Shown in pieces: positions 34,838 through 42,941 of a stretch of 64,000 bases of DNA. The stretch is from Lentzea aerocolonigenes. GTDB taxonomy: Bacteria; Actinomycetota; Actinomycetes; Mycobacteriales; Pseudonocardiaceae. The stretch is taken from positions 124,001-188,000 of the forward strand of contig NZ_BBOJ01000018.1 of the NCBI RefSeq assembly GCF_000974445.1, given 5' to 3'. Below the pieces are notes generated by a model. The model had not been told where the DNA came from and searched no databases. It was given only the letters and a program-made list of their open reading frames with translations. The position numbers and the translations under genes were made by a program. Position 1 is the stretch's first letter. Each line of letters begins with the position of its first letter.

Positions 34838-36748
34838 GTGGCTGATCGGCAGGAACTCGCGCACGGCACCGTCCGACTGGCGGTGGTCGTCGGCGCGCTC
34901 GGCGTCGTGTTCGGCGACATCGGCACGAGTCCCATCTACACGATCCAGACGGTGTTCAACCCCGCCGACCCGCACCCGGTCCCGGTGAGTGTCGACAACG
35001 TCTACGGGGTCGTGTCGCTGATCTTCTGGTCGGTCATGATCATCGTGACGGTCACCTACGTGCTGCTGGCGATGCGCGTGAACAACGACGGCGAGGGCGG
35101 CATCATGGCCCTCATCACGTTGCTGCGCCGGTGGAAGGCCGAGCAGGGGCGCAAGGCGGCCGCGACGCTCGCGGCGCTCGGGATCTTCGGCGCGGCCCTG
35201 TTCTTCGGCGACAGCATGATCACGCCCGCGATCTCGGTGCTGTCCGCCGTGGAGGGCCTGAAGGTCGTCGAACCCGAGCTCGGGGAGTTCGTCGTGCCGG
35301 TCACCGCGGTGATCATCGTCGGGCTGTTCCTGGTGCAGCGCAGGGGAAGCGCGGCGGTCGGGCGGTTCTTCGGGCCGGTGATGATCCTGTGGTTCGGTGC
35401 GATCGGCGCGGCCGGGATCGCAGGCATCACGAGGCATCCGGAGATCCTCAAGGCGTTGTCGCCGACCTACGCGCTCGGGTTCTTCTTCGGACACTTCGAC
35501 ATCGCGTTCTTCGCCCTGGCCGCGGTCGTGCTGGCGGTGACGGGCGCCGAGGCGCTGTACGCGGACATGGGGCACTTCGGGCGGCCCGCGATCGCGCGCG
35601 GGTGGCTGTTCCTGGTGTTCCCGGCGTGTGTGCTCAGCTACCTGGGGCAGGGCGCGCTGATCCTCGACGACGAGGCGAACGTCAGCGGGCCGTTCTTCCT
35701 GCTCGTGCCGGAGTGGGGGCGCTGGCCGATGGTCGTGCTCGCGACGGCGGCGACCGTGATCGCGTCGCAGGCCGTGATCACCGGCGCGTACTCCGTGGCG
35801 TCGCAGGCCGCGCAGCTCGGGTACCTGCCGCGGTTGCGCATCGCGCACACGTCGGAGTCGACGATCGGGCAGATCTACGTGCCGTGGATCAACTGGGTGC
35901 TGATGGTCTCGGTGCTCACGCTGGTGTTCGCGTTCCGCACGTCGGCGGCGCTCGCGTTCGCGTTCGGCATGGCGGTCACCGGCACGATCACCATCACGAC
36001 GACGCTGTTCCTGTTCATCTCACGCCTGAAGTTCCGGGCCCCGGTGTGGGCGATCGGCCTCGGCTGCGTCGTGCTGCTCGGCGTGGACCTGCTGTTCCTC
36101 GCGGCGAACCTGACCAAGCTCCTGCACGGCGCGTGGCTGCCGCTGCTCATCGGGCTGACGGCGTTCACGGTCATGACGACGTGGCAGCGCGGCCGGGCGA
36201 TCGTCACGAAGGCCCGCGGGGACGCCGAGGGCTCCTTGCAGGCGTTCATCGAGGAACTGCACGAGCTGTCGCCGACGCGGGTGCCGGGCACGGCCGTGTT
36301 CCTCAACCGCGGCAAGGAGACCGCGCCGCTGGCCATGCGCGCGAACGTCGAGCACAACCAGGTGCTGCACGAACGCGTGGTCGTGGTGTCCATCGAGACC
36401 GAACCGGTGCCGCGCGTGCCGCCCGACCGCCGGATCGAGGTCGACGAGCTCGGGTACGCCGACGACGGGATCATCCACGTGAGCGCGCGCTTCGGGTACA
36501 TGGAGACGCCGGACGTGCCGGCGGCGCTCGCGTTGCTGGAGCCCTCGCAAACCGAGGGTGAGCTGAACCTCGACCAGGCGCGGTACTTCCTGTCGAAGAT
36601 CGAGCTGCGACGCGGCAAGGCCCCGACGATGGCGGCCTGGCGCAAACGCCTGTTCGTCGCGACCTCCTACATCACTGCCGACGCCGCGGAGCACTTCGGA
36701 CTGCCCCGGGAGCGAACAGTGATCATGGGAGCCCACATCGACGTTTAG
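34838..36748 (+). CDS. kup: KUP-type potassium uptake transporter
   Basis: 636 residues from the GTG at 34838; the longer in-frame extension upstream covers the neighbour's promoter. VFGDIGTSPIYT in helix 1 is the KUP signature, and GEGGIMAL and FFGDSMITPAISVLSAVEG follow. Twelve membrane segments to about residue 450 precede a cytoplasmic C-terminal domain of about 180 residues. It imports K+ with protons. A TTATCT -10-like box at 34825-34830 lies seven bases before the GTG, so the mRNA may be leaderless. Divergent from the SGNH gene. Confidence 0.95.
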   Translation: MADRQELAHGTVRLAVVVGALGVVFGDIGTSPIYTIQTVFNPADPHPVPVSVDNVYGVVSLIFWSVMIIVTVTYVLLAMRVNNDGEGGIMALITLLRRWKAEQGRKAAATLAALGIFGAALFFGDSMITPAISVLSAVEGLKVVEPELGEFVVPVTAVIIVGLFLVQRRGSAAVGRFFGPVMILWFGAIGAAGIAGITRHPEILKALSPTYALGFFFGHFDIAFFALAAVVLAVTGAEALYADMGHFGRPAIARGWLFLVFPACVLSYLGQGALILDDEANVSGPFFLLVPEWGRWPMVVLATAATVIASQAVITGAYSVASQAAQLGYLPRLRIAHTSESTIGQIYVPWINWVLMVSVLTLVFAFRTSAALAFAFGMAVTGTITITTTLFLFISRLKFRAPVWAIGLGCVVLLGVDLLFLAANLTKLLHGAWLPLLIGLTAFTVMTTWQRGRAIVTKARGDAEGSLQAFIEELHELSPTRVPGTAVFLNRGKETAPLAMRANVEHNQVLHERVVVVSIETEPVPRVPPDRRIEVDELGYADDGIIHVSARFGYMETPDVPAALALLEPSQTEGELNLDQARYFLSKIELRRGKAPTMAAWRKRLFVATSYITADAAEHFGLPRERTVIMGAHIDV

Positions 36749-36774
36749 GGTCGGGGCGCGGTTGCGCCCCGACC
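36749..36774. terminator. Bidirectional hairpin terminator between kup and RNase genes
   Basis: A perfect 11-base stem (36749-36759 with 36764-36774) and a 4-base loop start right after the kup stop codon. It sits between convergent genes. There is no long T-run, as is common in GC-rich actinomycetes. Confidence 0.8.
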
Positions 36775-36789
36775 GGTTCGCGGCGTGGA

Positions 36790-37200
36790 TCAGAGGCGGT
36801 AGAAGTTCGCGTAGTGGTCCGGCGAGAAGTAGACGGCGCCGTCGGTGCGGTCGACGACGATCCGGTACGCGTCCCGGGAAGCGTTGCAGGTGCGCGGATA
36901 GACGTCGAACTCCTGGTAGCGGTGGTCCGACGGCAGCTGGCCCTCGCGGTTCTGGAAGGTGCCGCCAGCGAAGTTGCACTGCCCGGTCGGCCAGCTGTAC
37001 CAGCCGCGTGAGCTGGGGTAGCCCTTCGACGACCAGGTCGAGTTGGCCGAGCGGGCCGCGGAACAGCGCGACTGGGTGCAGGAGTCGTAGACGTCGGCGT
37101 TGGCCGCGGGCGTGACGACGGTCGTCACGCCGAGAACGGACGCGACGACGGCGAGAGCGGCGAACAGGCGGCGTGCCCGGTGTGACTGCAGGGTGAGCAC
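36790..37200 (-). CDS. Secreted guanyl-specific ribonuclease (RNase Sa/N1 family)
   Basis: 136 residues from the GTG at 37200 with GGAGG upstream; a longer ATG form at 37242 lacks that spacing. A signal peptide ends AANA near residue 35. The mature domain matches RNase Sa: FQNREGQLP, then YQEFDVYP (catalytic Glu), AYRIV (Arg) and DHYANF (catalytic His). It cleaves RNA after G residues outside the cell. Extra Cys suggest two disulfides. No barstar-like inhibitor gene is adjacent. Upstream, 37201-37433 (233 bases) has no gene. Confidence 0.88.
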   Translation of the reverse strand: MLTLQSHRARRLFAALAVVASVLGVTTVVTPAANADVYDSCTQSRCSAARSANSTWSSKGYPSSRGWYSWPTGQCNFAGGTFQNREGQLPSDHRYQEFDVYPRTCNASRDAYRIVVDRTDGAVYFSPDHYANFYRL

Positions 37201-37399
37201 TTCAGACCTCCATCGGCAGGGTTTCGTGGATGTCGTGATCATTTCTGTTGATCACCACGAGCCGGTGAACGGCGGGCGAAGCGCCGTGTAACGGCGGTGG
37301 CATGTTCACGTTCCCACGAACGAGGGTCCGGCGCCTCCTTCCGGACCAACCGCGGTGGCAGCCTCTGAACGCCCGAGTTGATCAACTCCGAACAGCCGA

Positions 37400-37427
37400 T
37401 TGATCGAGCTGCCTCGGAGGATAGATT
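37400..37427 (+). promoter_or_regulatory. Putative promoter of the nuclease-like/CBM2 lipoprotein gene
   Basis: TTGATC (37400-37405), 16-base spacer, TAGATT (37422-37427), seven bases before the ATG at 37434. This spacing implies a leaderless transcript. GGAGG within the spacer would be too far from the start codon to act as a ribosome-binding site. Confidence 0.5.
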
Positions 37428-37433
37428 TGCCCT

Positions 37434-38282
37434 ATGACAGCACGGAAGCACTTGTTGGTGCTGTTGACCCTGCTCACCGCAGCCTGCACGGCCGAGCAGG
37501 GCGGCACGCCTTTCGCCGCCCCGAGGATCTCGTCTCCTCCCTCCGCAGACCTTGGACCGTCCACAAAGGTGCGTGCCGTCGTGGACGGCCGCACCGTCGA
37601 ACTGGCGGACGGCACCCGAGCCCGCATCTCGCTGCTCGCCGAACCGTCCTCCTGCGCCGCCCCCGCCGCGCTCGAGTTCGCGACGAAGACGTTGCTGGAC
37701 AAGGAGGTTCGCGTCAGCAGCATCACGCCGGGCGAGGTCTCCCTGGTGCTCCAGGACGGCGCCGACTACGCGCTGCTGGCGGTGAAGAACGGCGTCCTGC
37801 GCACCACCGGCGTGGACGGCGGCCCGCTGATCGAGGCGGAAACCAAGGCGGCACAGGCGAAACTCGGCCTGTGGGCGCAGGACTGCCCCACGTCGACCGC
37901 ACCACAGTCACCGGCCCCGACGTCGACGTCGACCACCACCACACCGCCACCTCCGCCTCCACCGCCGTGCGTCGTCGTGTACCGGGTCACCAACGAGTGG
38001 ACCGGTGCGTTCCAGGCCCAGGTGACCGTGCGCAACGTCAGCGGTGCGCTGGTCGACGGGTGGACGTTGCGCTGGCGGTTCGCCGACGGCCAGACCGTGG
38101 CGCAGATGTGGAACGGCACGGTGTCCCAGGCCGGTGGCGACGTGACGGTGAAGAACGCCGGGTACAACGCGTTGATCCTGGCGGGCGGATCGGTGGAGAT
38201 CGGGTTCAACGGGTCGGTGACCGGGCCGAACTCCGTGCCGGGCTCGTTCACGCTGAACGGCACGACCTGCACGGCGGGATAG
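37434..38282 (+). CDS. Lipoprotein: degenerate SNase-like domain fused to a CBM2-type carbohydrate-binding domain
   Basis: 282 residues. Lipobox LTAAC at about residues 14-18. Residues 45-150 follow the staphylococcal-nuclease pattern (VVDGRTVELADGTRARISLL, later EAETKAAQAKLGLWA), but the usual DGDT acid and the following Asp-Thr-Pro-Glu are replaced, so nuclease activity is doubtful. A Thr/Ser then eight-Pro linker leads to a CBM2-like domain (CVVVYRV..., GWTLRW, MWNGT, FNGS) with paired terminal Cys, normally found on cellulases and chitinases. A surface polysaccharide-binding role is likely. Confidence 0.75.
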   Translation: MTARKHLLVLLTLLTAACTAEQGGTPFAAPRISSPPSADLGPSTKVRAVVDGRTVELADGTRARISLLAEPSSCAAPAALEFATKTLLDKEVRVSSITPGEVSLVLQDGADYALLAVKNGVLRTTGVDGGPLIEAETKAAQAKLGLWAQDCPTSTAPQSPAPTSTSTTTTPPPPPPPPCVVVYRVTNEWTGAFQAQVTVRNVSGALVDGWTLRWRFADGQTVAQMWNGTVSQAGGDVTVKNAGYNALILAGGSVEIGFNGSVTGPNSVPGSFTLNGTTCTAG

Positions 38283-38292
38283 GTGCGAGGGT

Positions 38293-38307
38293 TTCCACTC
38301 AGTGGAA
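38293..38307. promoter_or_regulatory. Perfect palindrome upstream of the pca operon
   Basis: TTCCACT-C-AGTGGAA, 7-base arms around one base, 46 bases before the pcaH start. It resembles IclR-family operators; IclR-type PcaR/PobR/PcaU proteins commonly regulate these pathways. No regulator gene lies next to this operon. Confidence 0.55.
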
Positions 38308-38353
38308 GCCTTCGGTCGACGGCGGCGGGTCCGGCTACCTAGCGTCTGATCCC

Positions 38354-39091
38354 GTGACGACCAGCCAGCACGAGATCAGCGACGAGATCGCGAAGATCCA
38401 GGCGGACACACCGACCGGTGCGCCGCTGCTGGACTTCGCCCCGTACCGCAGCACCCGGCTGCGCCACCCGACCAAGGAGTTCCAGCAGGTCGACCCCGAG
38501 GGCGCCGAGCTGCTGGCGCCGGTCTTCGGGCACTCCGACGTCGCCGCCGCCGAGTCCGACCTCACGATCGGGCGCGGTGGCGAGCCCATCGGCGAGCGCA
38601 TCCGCGTGCACGGCAGAGTGCTCGACGGCGACGGCCGCCCGGTGCGGCGCCAGCTCGTCGAGATCTGGCAGGCCAACGCGGCCGGGCGTTACTCGCACCA
38701 GGGCGACCAGCACCCGGCACCGCTGGACCCGCACTTCACCGGCGTCGGCCGCTGCCTGACCGACGACGACGGCTGGTACTCGTTCACGTCGATCAAGCCC
38801 GGCCCCTACCCGTGGCGCAACCACCACAACGCCTGGCGGCCCGCGCACATCCACTTCTCGTTGTTCGGCACCGACTTCACCCAGCGGCTGATCACCCAGA
38901 TGTACTTCCCCGGCGACCAGCTGCTGGCGCTGGACCCGATCGCCCAGTCGATCACCGACCCCGCCGCGCTGTCCCGGCTCATCGCCACGTACGACCACTC
39001 GCGGTCCGAGCACGAGTGGCTGCTCGGCTACCGCTGGGACATCGTGCTGACCGGAAGCCACGCGACCTACCTGGAGCCGTCCGATGACTGA
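38354..39091 (+). CDS. pcaH: Protocatechuate 3,4-dioxygenase, beta subunit
   Basis: 245 residues from the GTG at 38354. It opens the protocatechuate ring between the hydroxyls, giving 3-carboxy-cis,cis-muconate, with PcaG. The Fe(III) ligands are visible as the Tyr of AAGRYSH, the Tyr of PGPYPW and the two His of RPAHIHFS. RVLDGDGRPVRRQLVEIWQAN is the family's strand region. A TAGCGT -10-like box nine bases before the GTG suggests a leaderless mRNA. The long in-frame extension to 37400 crosses the preceding gene and is not real. Confidence 0.96.
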   Translation: MTTSQHEISDEIAKIQADTPTGAPLLDFAPYRSTRLRHPTKEFQQVDPEGAELLAPVFGHSDVAAAESDLTIGRGGEPIGERIRVHGRVLDGDGRPVRRQLVEIWQANAAGRYSHQGDQHPAPLDPHFTGVGRCLTDDDGWYSFTSIKPGPYPWRNHHNAWRPAHIHFSLFGTDFTQRLITQMYFPGDQLLALDPIAQSITDPAALSRLIATYDHSRSEHEWLLGYRWDIVLTGSHATYLEPSDD

Positions 39092-39578
39092 AGCGACTCC
39101 CGGCCAGACCGTCGGCCCGTTCTTCCACCACGCGCTGGCGTTTCCCGGCGACTCCGAGCTGGTGCCGTTCGGCTCGGCCGGATCCGTGGTGCTGCACGGG
39201 TACGTCTACGACGGCGCCGGTGACCCGGTGCCGGACGCGCTGATCGAGATCAGGCAGGCCGACGCCGCGGGCGTGGTGCCGAGCACCGGCGGTTCGTTGC
39301 GGCGGCGGGGTGCGAGGTTCACAGGCTGGGGGCGGTGCTGCACCGACGGCGCCGGGCACTACTGGTTCAGCACCGTCGAGCCGGGGCTGCCGTTCTTCGC
39401 GGTGACGGTGTTCGCGCGCGGGCTGCTCGACCGGCTGTTCACGCGCATCTACCTGCCGGGAGCGTCCGGTGCCGTGGACGGGCTGGTGGCGGCGCGGGAG
39501 GACGACGGTCGTCTCCGGTTCGACATCCACCTGCAAGGGCCGTCCGAGACGGTCTTCTTCAAGTTCCCGCGGACCTGA
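39084..39578 (+). CDS. pcaG: Protocatechuate 3,4-dioxygenase, alpha subunit
   Basis: 164 residues, overlapping pcaH by 8 bases. The opening TPGQTVGPFFHHAL is diagnostic for the alpha subunit, which forms the active-site pocket with PcaH but lacks the iron ligands. DALIEIRQADAAGVV and SETVFFKFPR at the end are conserved. Slightly short compared with the usual 190-200 residues because of a shorter middle loop. Confidence 0.95.
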   Translation: MTEATPGQTVGPFFHHALAFPGDSELVPFGSAGSVVLHGYVYDGAGDPVPDALIEIRQADAAGVVPSTGGSLRRRGARFTGWGRCCTDGAGHYWFSTVEPGLPFFAVTVFARGLLDRLFTRIYLPGASGAVDGLVAAREDDGRLRFDIHLQGPSETVFFKFPRT

Positions 39579-39579
39579 C

Positions 39580-40698
39580 GTGCTGCCTGGTTCACATCGC
39601 GCCTCCGGCCTGGTCGACGACACCGCGCTGGTGCGGGCGATGCTGGAGGTCGAGGTCGCGTGGGCACGTGTGCTCGGCACACCGATCTCGCTCGGCTCGT
39701 GGGTGCCCGTGCTGGACCCGGCCGAGGTGGAGGCCGCGGGCAACCCGGTGCTGCCGCTGGTGTCCGCGTTGCGGGCGCACGTCTCCAGCACCGTCCACAC
39801 CGGACTGACGAGCCAGGACGTGCTCGACTCGGCGTTGATGCTGCTGGCACGCGACGTCTCGCAGCGCGTGTCGGCTGATCTCGAACGGGTCGCCCGTGCG
39901 CTCGCCGGGCTGGCGGACGAGCACCGGTCCAGCGTGATGGCGGGACGGACGTTGACGCAGTACGCCGTGCCGATCACGTTCGGGCTCAAGGCCGCGCGGT
40001 GGCTCGTGGGCGTGCTGGACGCGGTGGCGGAGCTGGACGCCGTGGCGCGGGCTCTGCCGGTGCAGTGCGGGGGCGCGGCGGGAACGCTGTCCCGCGCGTC
40101 TTCCGTCGTGGATCCGGTCGCGGCCGCCGCGGAGTTCGCTCGTCACCTGGGACTGGTCTGGCCGGGGATGCCCTGGCACACCTACCGCGCTCCGGTGACG
40201 CGTCTCAGCGACGCGCTGGTGCGCGCGTGCGACGCGCTCGGGGTGATGGCGGCCGACCTGCTGACGCTGGGACGGCCGGAGATCGGTGAGGTCTCCGAGG
40301 GCGCCGTGGCGGGACGCGGCGGGTCGTCGACCATGCCGCACAAGCGGAACCCGGTGCTGTCGGTGCTGGTGCACAGCGCGGCTCTGCAGGCACCGCAGCT
40401 CGGGGCGCAGCTGCACCTGTGCGCGGCACGAGCGGTGGACGAGCGGCCGGACGGGGCGTGGCACGCGGAGTGGCCCGCGTTGAGGGCCTTGATGGAGCTC
40501 GTGGTCGTGGCCGCGTCCCAGTCGGCTGAACTCGTTGAGGGACTTGAGGTGCACGCGGACGTGATGGCACGCCGGGCCGGCGAGGCCGCTGGGGAGTTGC
40601 TGGCCGAACGGGGTGGCGGCTCCGATCCGGGCTCGTACCTCGGCGCGGCCGAGCTGTTCGTGGACGAGGTGCTGAAGAGGTGGCGCGATGACCGTTGA
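39580..40698 (+). CDS. pcaB: 3-carboxy-cis,cis-muconate cycloisomerase
   Basis: 372 residues from the GTG at 39580, one base after the pcaG stop. The fumarase/aspartase superfamily signature GSSTMPHKRNP is near residue 247, with HTGLTSQDVLDSALML near 70 supplying the catalytic His region. It converts carboxymuconate to 4-carboxymuconolactone. It is shorter than the usual ~450-residue PcaB, a size seen in other actinomycetes. It overlaps pcaD by 11 bases. Confidence 0.93.
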   Translation: MLPGSHRASGLVDDTALVRAMLEVEVAWARVLGTPISLGSWVPVLDPAEVEAAGNPVLPLVSALRAHVSSTVHTGLTSQDVLDSALMLLARDVSQRVSADLERVARALAGLADEHRSSVMAGRTLTQYAVPITFGLKAARWLVGVLDAVAELDAVARALPVQCGGAAGTLSRASSVVDPVAAAAEFARHLGLVWPGMPWHTYRAPVTRLSDALVRACDALGVMAADLLTLGRPEIGEVSEGAVAGRGGSSTMPHKRNPVLSVLVHSAALQAPQLGAQLHLCAARAVDERPDGAWHAEWPALRALMELVVVAASQSAELVEGLEVHADVMARRAGEAAGELLAERGGGSDPGSYLGAAELFVDEVLKRWRDDR

Positions 40699-41434
40699 GC
40701 TGAGCCTCACCCGGCTCGCCGGATCGGAGTTCTCGTCGCGGCTGCTGGTGGTCGGGCCGTCGCTCGGCACGTCCGTCGCGCTGCTGTGGCGGGACTGCGC
40801 GATGGTGCTGCCCAGCGAGTTCGAGGTGATCGGCTGGGACCTGCCCGGCCACGGCAACGGCGCTCCGGCGACCGCGCCGTTCACCGTGCAGGACATCGCG
40901 GACGAGCTGACCGAACGCGTCACGGCATTGGCCGGTGAACGGCACGCCGCCTACGCCGGGGTGTCGTTCGGCGGCGCGGTCGGTTTCGAGCTGGCGAGCC
41001 GGAACGACGGACCGTTCGAGACCGTGGTGTGCATCGGCGCGGCGCCGCGGATCGGGTCGCCAGAGGCGTGGCACGAGCGGGCCGCACTGGTGCGGCGAGC
41101 GGGAACACCGGTCATGGTCGAGGGTTCGGCGCAGCGGTGGTTCGCGCCGGGCTTCATCGAACGCGCGCCGCGGATCGCCGGGGCGCTGCTGCGGGCGCTG
41201 GCGGACACCGACAAGGAGTCCTACGCGCTGGCGTGCGAGGCGTTGGCGCTGTTCGAGGCCGGTGAACCCGTGCGTCCCCCGCGGGTGCTGGTGGGAGAGC
41301 ACGACGTCGTGGTGCCGCCTTCGAACTCCGGCCGGGTGCTCGACGGGTGCGGGCATCTGCCGCCCGCAGAAAACCCGGCGGCGGTCGCATCGGTGCTGGT
41401 GGAGGAGTTGCGGTGTCCTACGACGACGGCATGA
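40688..41434 (+). CDS. pcaD: 3-oxoadipate enol-lactone hydrolase
   Basis: 248 residues from the ATG at 40688. Alpha/beta-hydrolase: VGPSLGTSVALLWRD carries the oxyanion region typical of PcaD, GVSFGGAVGFELA the nucleophile Ser (GxSxGG), and LDGCGHLPPAENP the catalytic His. It forms 3-oxoadipate. Many actinomycetes fuse this domain to PcaC as PcaL; here the two are separate and overlap by 22 bases. Confidence 0.93.
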   Translation: MTVELSLTRLAGSEFSSRLLVVGPSLGTSVALLWRDCAMVLPSEFEVIGWDLPGHGNGAPATAPFTVQDIADELTERVTALAGERHAAYAGVSFGGAVGFELASRNDGPFETVVCIGAAPRIGSPEAWHERAALVRRAGTPVMVEGSAQRWFAPGFIERAPRIAGALLRALADTDKESYALACEALALFEAGEPVRPPRVLVGEHDVVVPPSNSGRVLDGCGHLPPAENPAAVASVLVEELRCPTTTA

Positions 41435-41772
41435 AGGTTCGGCGTGAGGTGCTCGGGGACGCCCACGTGGACCGGGCGGTCCCCGACGACTTCACTCGGG
41501 ACTTCCAGGACTTCATCACCCGGTACGCGTGGGGCGAGATCTGGACGCGGCCGGGGCTCGACCGGCGGATGCGCAGCGCGATGACGCTCACGGCGTTGAT
41601 CGCTCTCGGGCACTGGGAAGAGCTGAAGCTCCACGTCGCGGCGGCGCGGCGCAACGGGTTGAGCGAGAACGAGATCGGTGAAGTGATCTTGCAAAGCGCC
41701 ATCTACTGCGGTGTGCCCGCGGCGAACCACGCGTTCGCGGTCGCGCGCCAGGTTCTGAAGGAGGAAGCGTGA
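41413..41772 (+). CDS. pcaC: 4-carboxymuconolactone decarboxylase
   Basis: 119 residues from the GTG at 41413, preceded by GGAGGAG; an internal ATG at 41431 would lose the conserved SYDDGMKVRREVLG start. HVDRA, RYAWGEIWTRPGL and HWEELKLHVAAA are family blocks, including the proton-relay His. It removes CO2 from 4-carboxymuconolactone to give the enol-lactone used by PcaD. It overlaps pobA by four bases. Confidence 0.95.
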   Translation: MSYDDGMKVRREVLGDAHVDRAVPDDFTRDFQDFITRYAWGEIWTRPGLDRRMRSAMTLTALIALGHWEELKLHVAAARRNGLSENEIGEVILQSAIYCGVPAANHAFAVARQVLKEEA

Positions 41773-42941
41773 CCACGCGCACCCAGGTCGGCATCGTCGG
41801 TGGGGGACCGGCCGGGCTGATGCTCTCGCACCTGTTGTCCCTCAACGGGATCGACAGCGTCGTCGTCGACAACAGATCCCGGCTGGAGATCGAGAACACG
41901 ATCCGCGCCGGCATCCTCGAGGCCGACAGCGCCCGGCTGCTCGTCGACACCGGCGTGTCCGACCGCGTGCTGCGCGACGGACACCCCCACGAGGGCATCG
42001 ACCTGAGGTTCGGCGGCGAGAGCCACCGCATCGACTTCCGCGCCCTGGTGGGCGAGTCGGTCTGGCTCTACCCGCAGACCGACGTGTTCATCGACCTGGC
42101 GAACGCCCGCGAACGCGACGGCGGCGACGTGCGGTTCGGCGTGAGCGACACGTCCGTCGACATCACCGAGCCCGCCATCCGTTTCACCGACAGCGACGGC
42201 GTGCGGCAGGAAATCCGCTGCGACCTGCTCGTGGGAGCGGACGGCTCCCGCTCGATCTGCCGGGCGCAGGTGCCGGAATCCGTGCGCACGCACAGCTTCC
42301 GCGAGTACCCGTTCGCCTGGTTCGGCATCATCACCCAGGCCCCGCGCAGCGCCCCGGAGCTCGTCTACACGCACTCGCCGCGCGGGTTCGCGTTGATCAG
42401 CCAGCGCACCGAGACCCACCAGCGCATGTACTTCCAGTGCGACCCGGAGGCCGATCCCGCCGCGTGGTCGGACGACCGGATCTGGGAGGAGCTCCAGGCC
42501 CGCGTGGCCGGACCGGACGGCTTCACGTTGAAGGAAGGCCCGATCACCGAGAAGACGGTGCTGCGCTTCCGGTCGTTCGTCGCGGAACCCATGCGCCACG
42601 GCAACCTGCTCCTCGCGGGCGACGCCGCCCACACCGTGCCCCCGACCGGCGCGAAGGGCCTCAACCTCGCCCTGGCGGACGTCCGGGTGCTCGCCGAGGT
42701 GATCGAACGCGCGCTGCTCAAGAACGACCGCGACGCTCTCGACGAGTACGGGCCGCGCGCGTTGGACCGGGTCTGGAAGGCCCAGCACTTCTCGTACTGG
42801 ATGACGACCATGCTGCACGCCCTGCCCGCCGCGACGGACTTCGACGTGCGGCGTCAGCTCGGTGAGCTGAGGTCCGTGGTCGGGTCGGAGGCGGGGTCGA
42901 GGTTCCTCGCCGAGGGCTACACCGGGACCTGGCCCGCCTGA
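41769..42941 (+). CDS. pobA: 4-hydroxybenzoate 3-monooxygenase
   Basis: 390 residues from a GTG at 41769. This flavoprotein hydroxylates 4-hydroxybenzoate to protocatechuate using NAD(P)H and O2, feeding the pca genes in the same operon. Motifs: VGGGPAGLMLSHLL (FAD), CDLLVGADGSRS (DG motif) and LLAGDAAHTVPPTGAKGLN (GD motif), then LALADV. Length is typical. It ends the operon; convergent moeA overlaps its 3' end by 25 bases. Confidence 0.96.
   Translation: MTTRTQVGIVGGGPAGLMLSHLLSLNGIDSVVVDNRSRLEIENTIRAGILEADSARLLVDTGVSDRVLRDGHPHEGIDLRFGGESHRIDFRALVGESVWLYPQTDVFIDLANARERDGGDVRFGVSDTSVDITEPAIRFTDSDGVRQEIRCDLLVGADGSRSICRAQVPESVRTHSFREYPFAWFGIITQAPRSAPELVYTHSPRGFALISQRTETHQRMYFQCDPEADPAAWSDDRIWEELQARVAGPDGFTLKEGPITEKTVLRFRSFVAEPMRHGNLLLAGDAAHTVPPTGAKGLNLALADVRVLAEVIERALLKNDRDALDEYGPRALDRVWKAQHFSYWMTTMLHALPAATDFDVRRQLGELRSVVGSEAGSRFLAEGYTGTWPA

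Noticed and set aside
37400..39091. A 563-codon frame ending in PcaH
   Set aside because: The first 318 codons run across the CBM2 lipoprotein gene in another frame and have shadow composition; PcaH starts at 38354.
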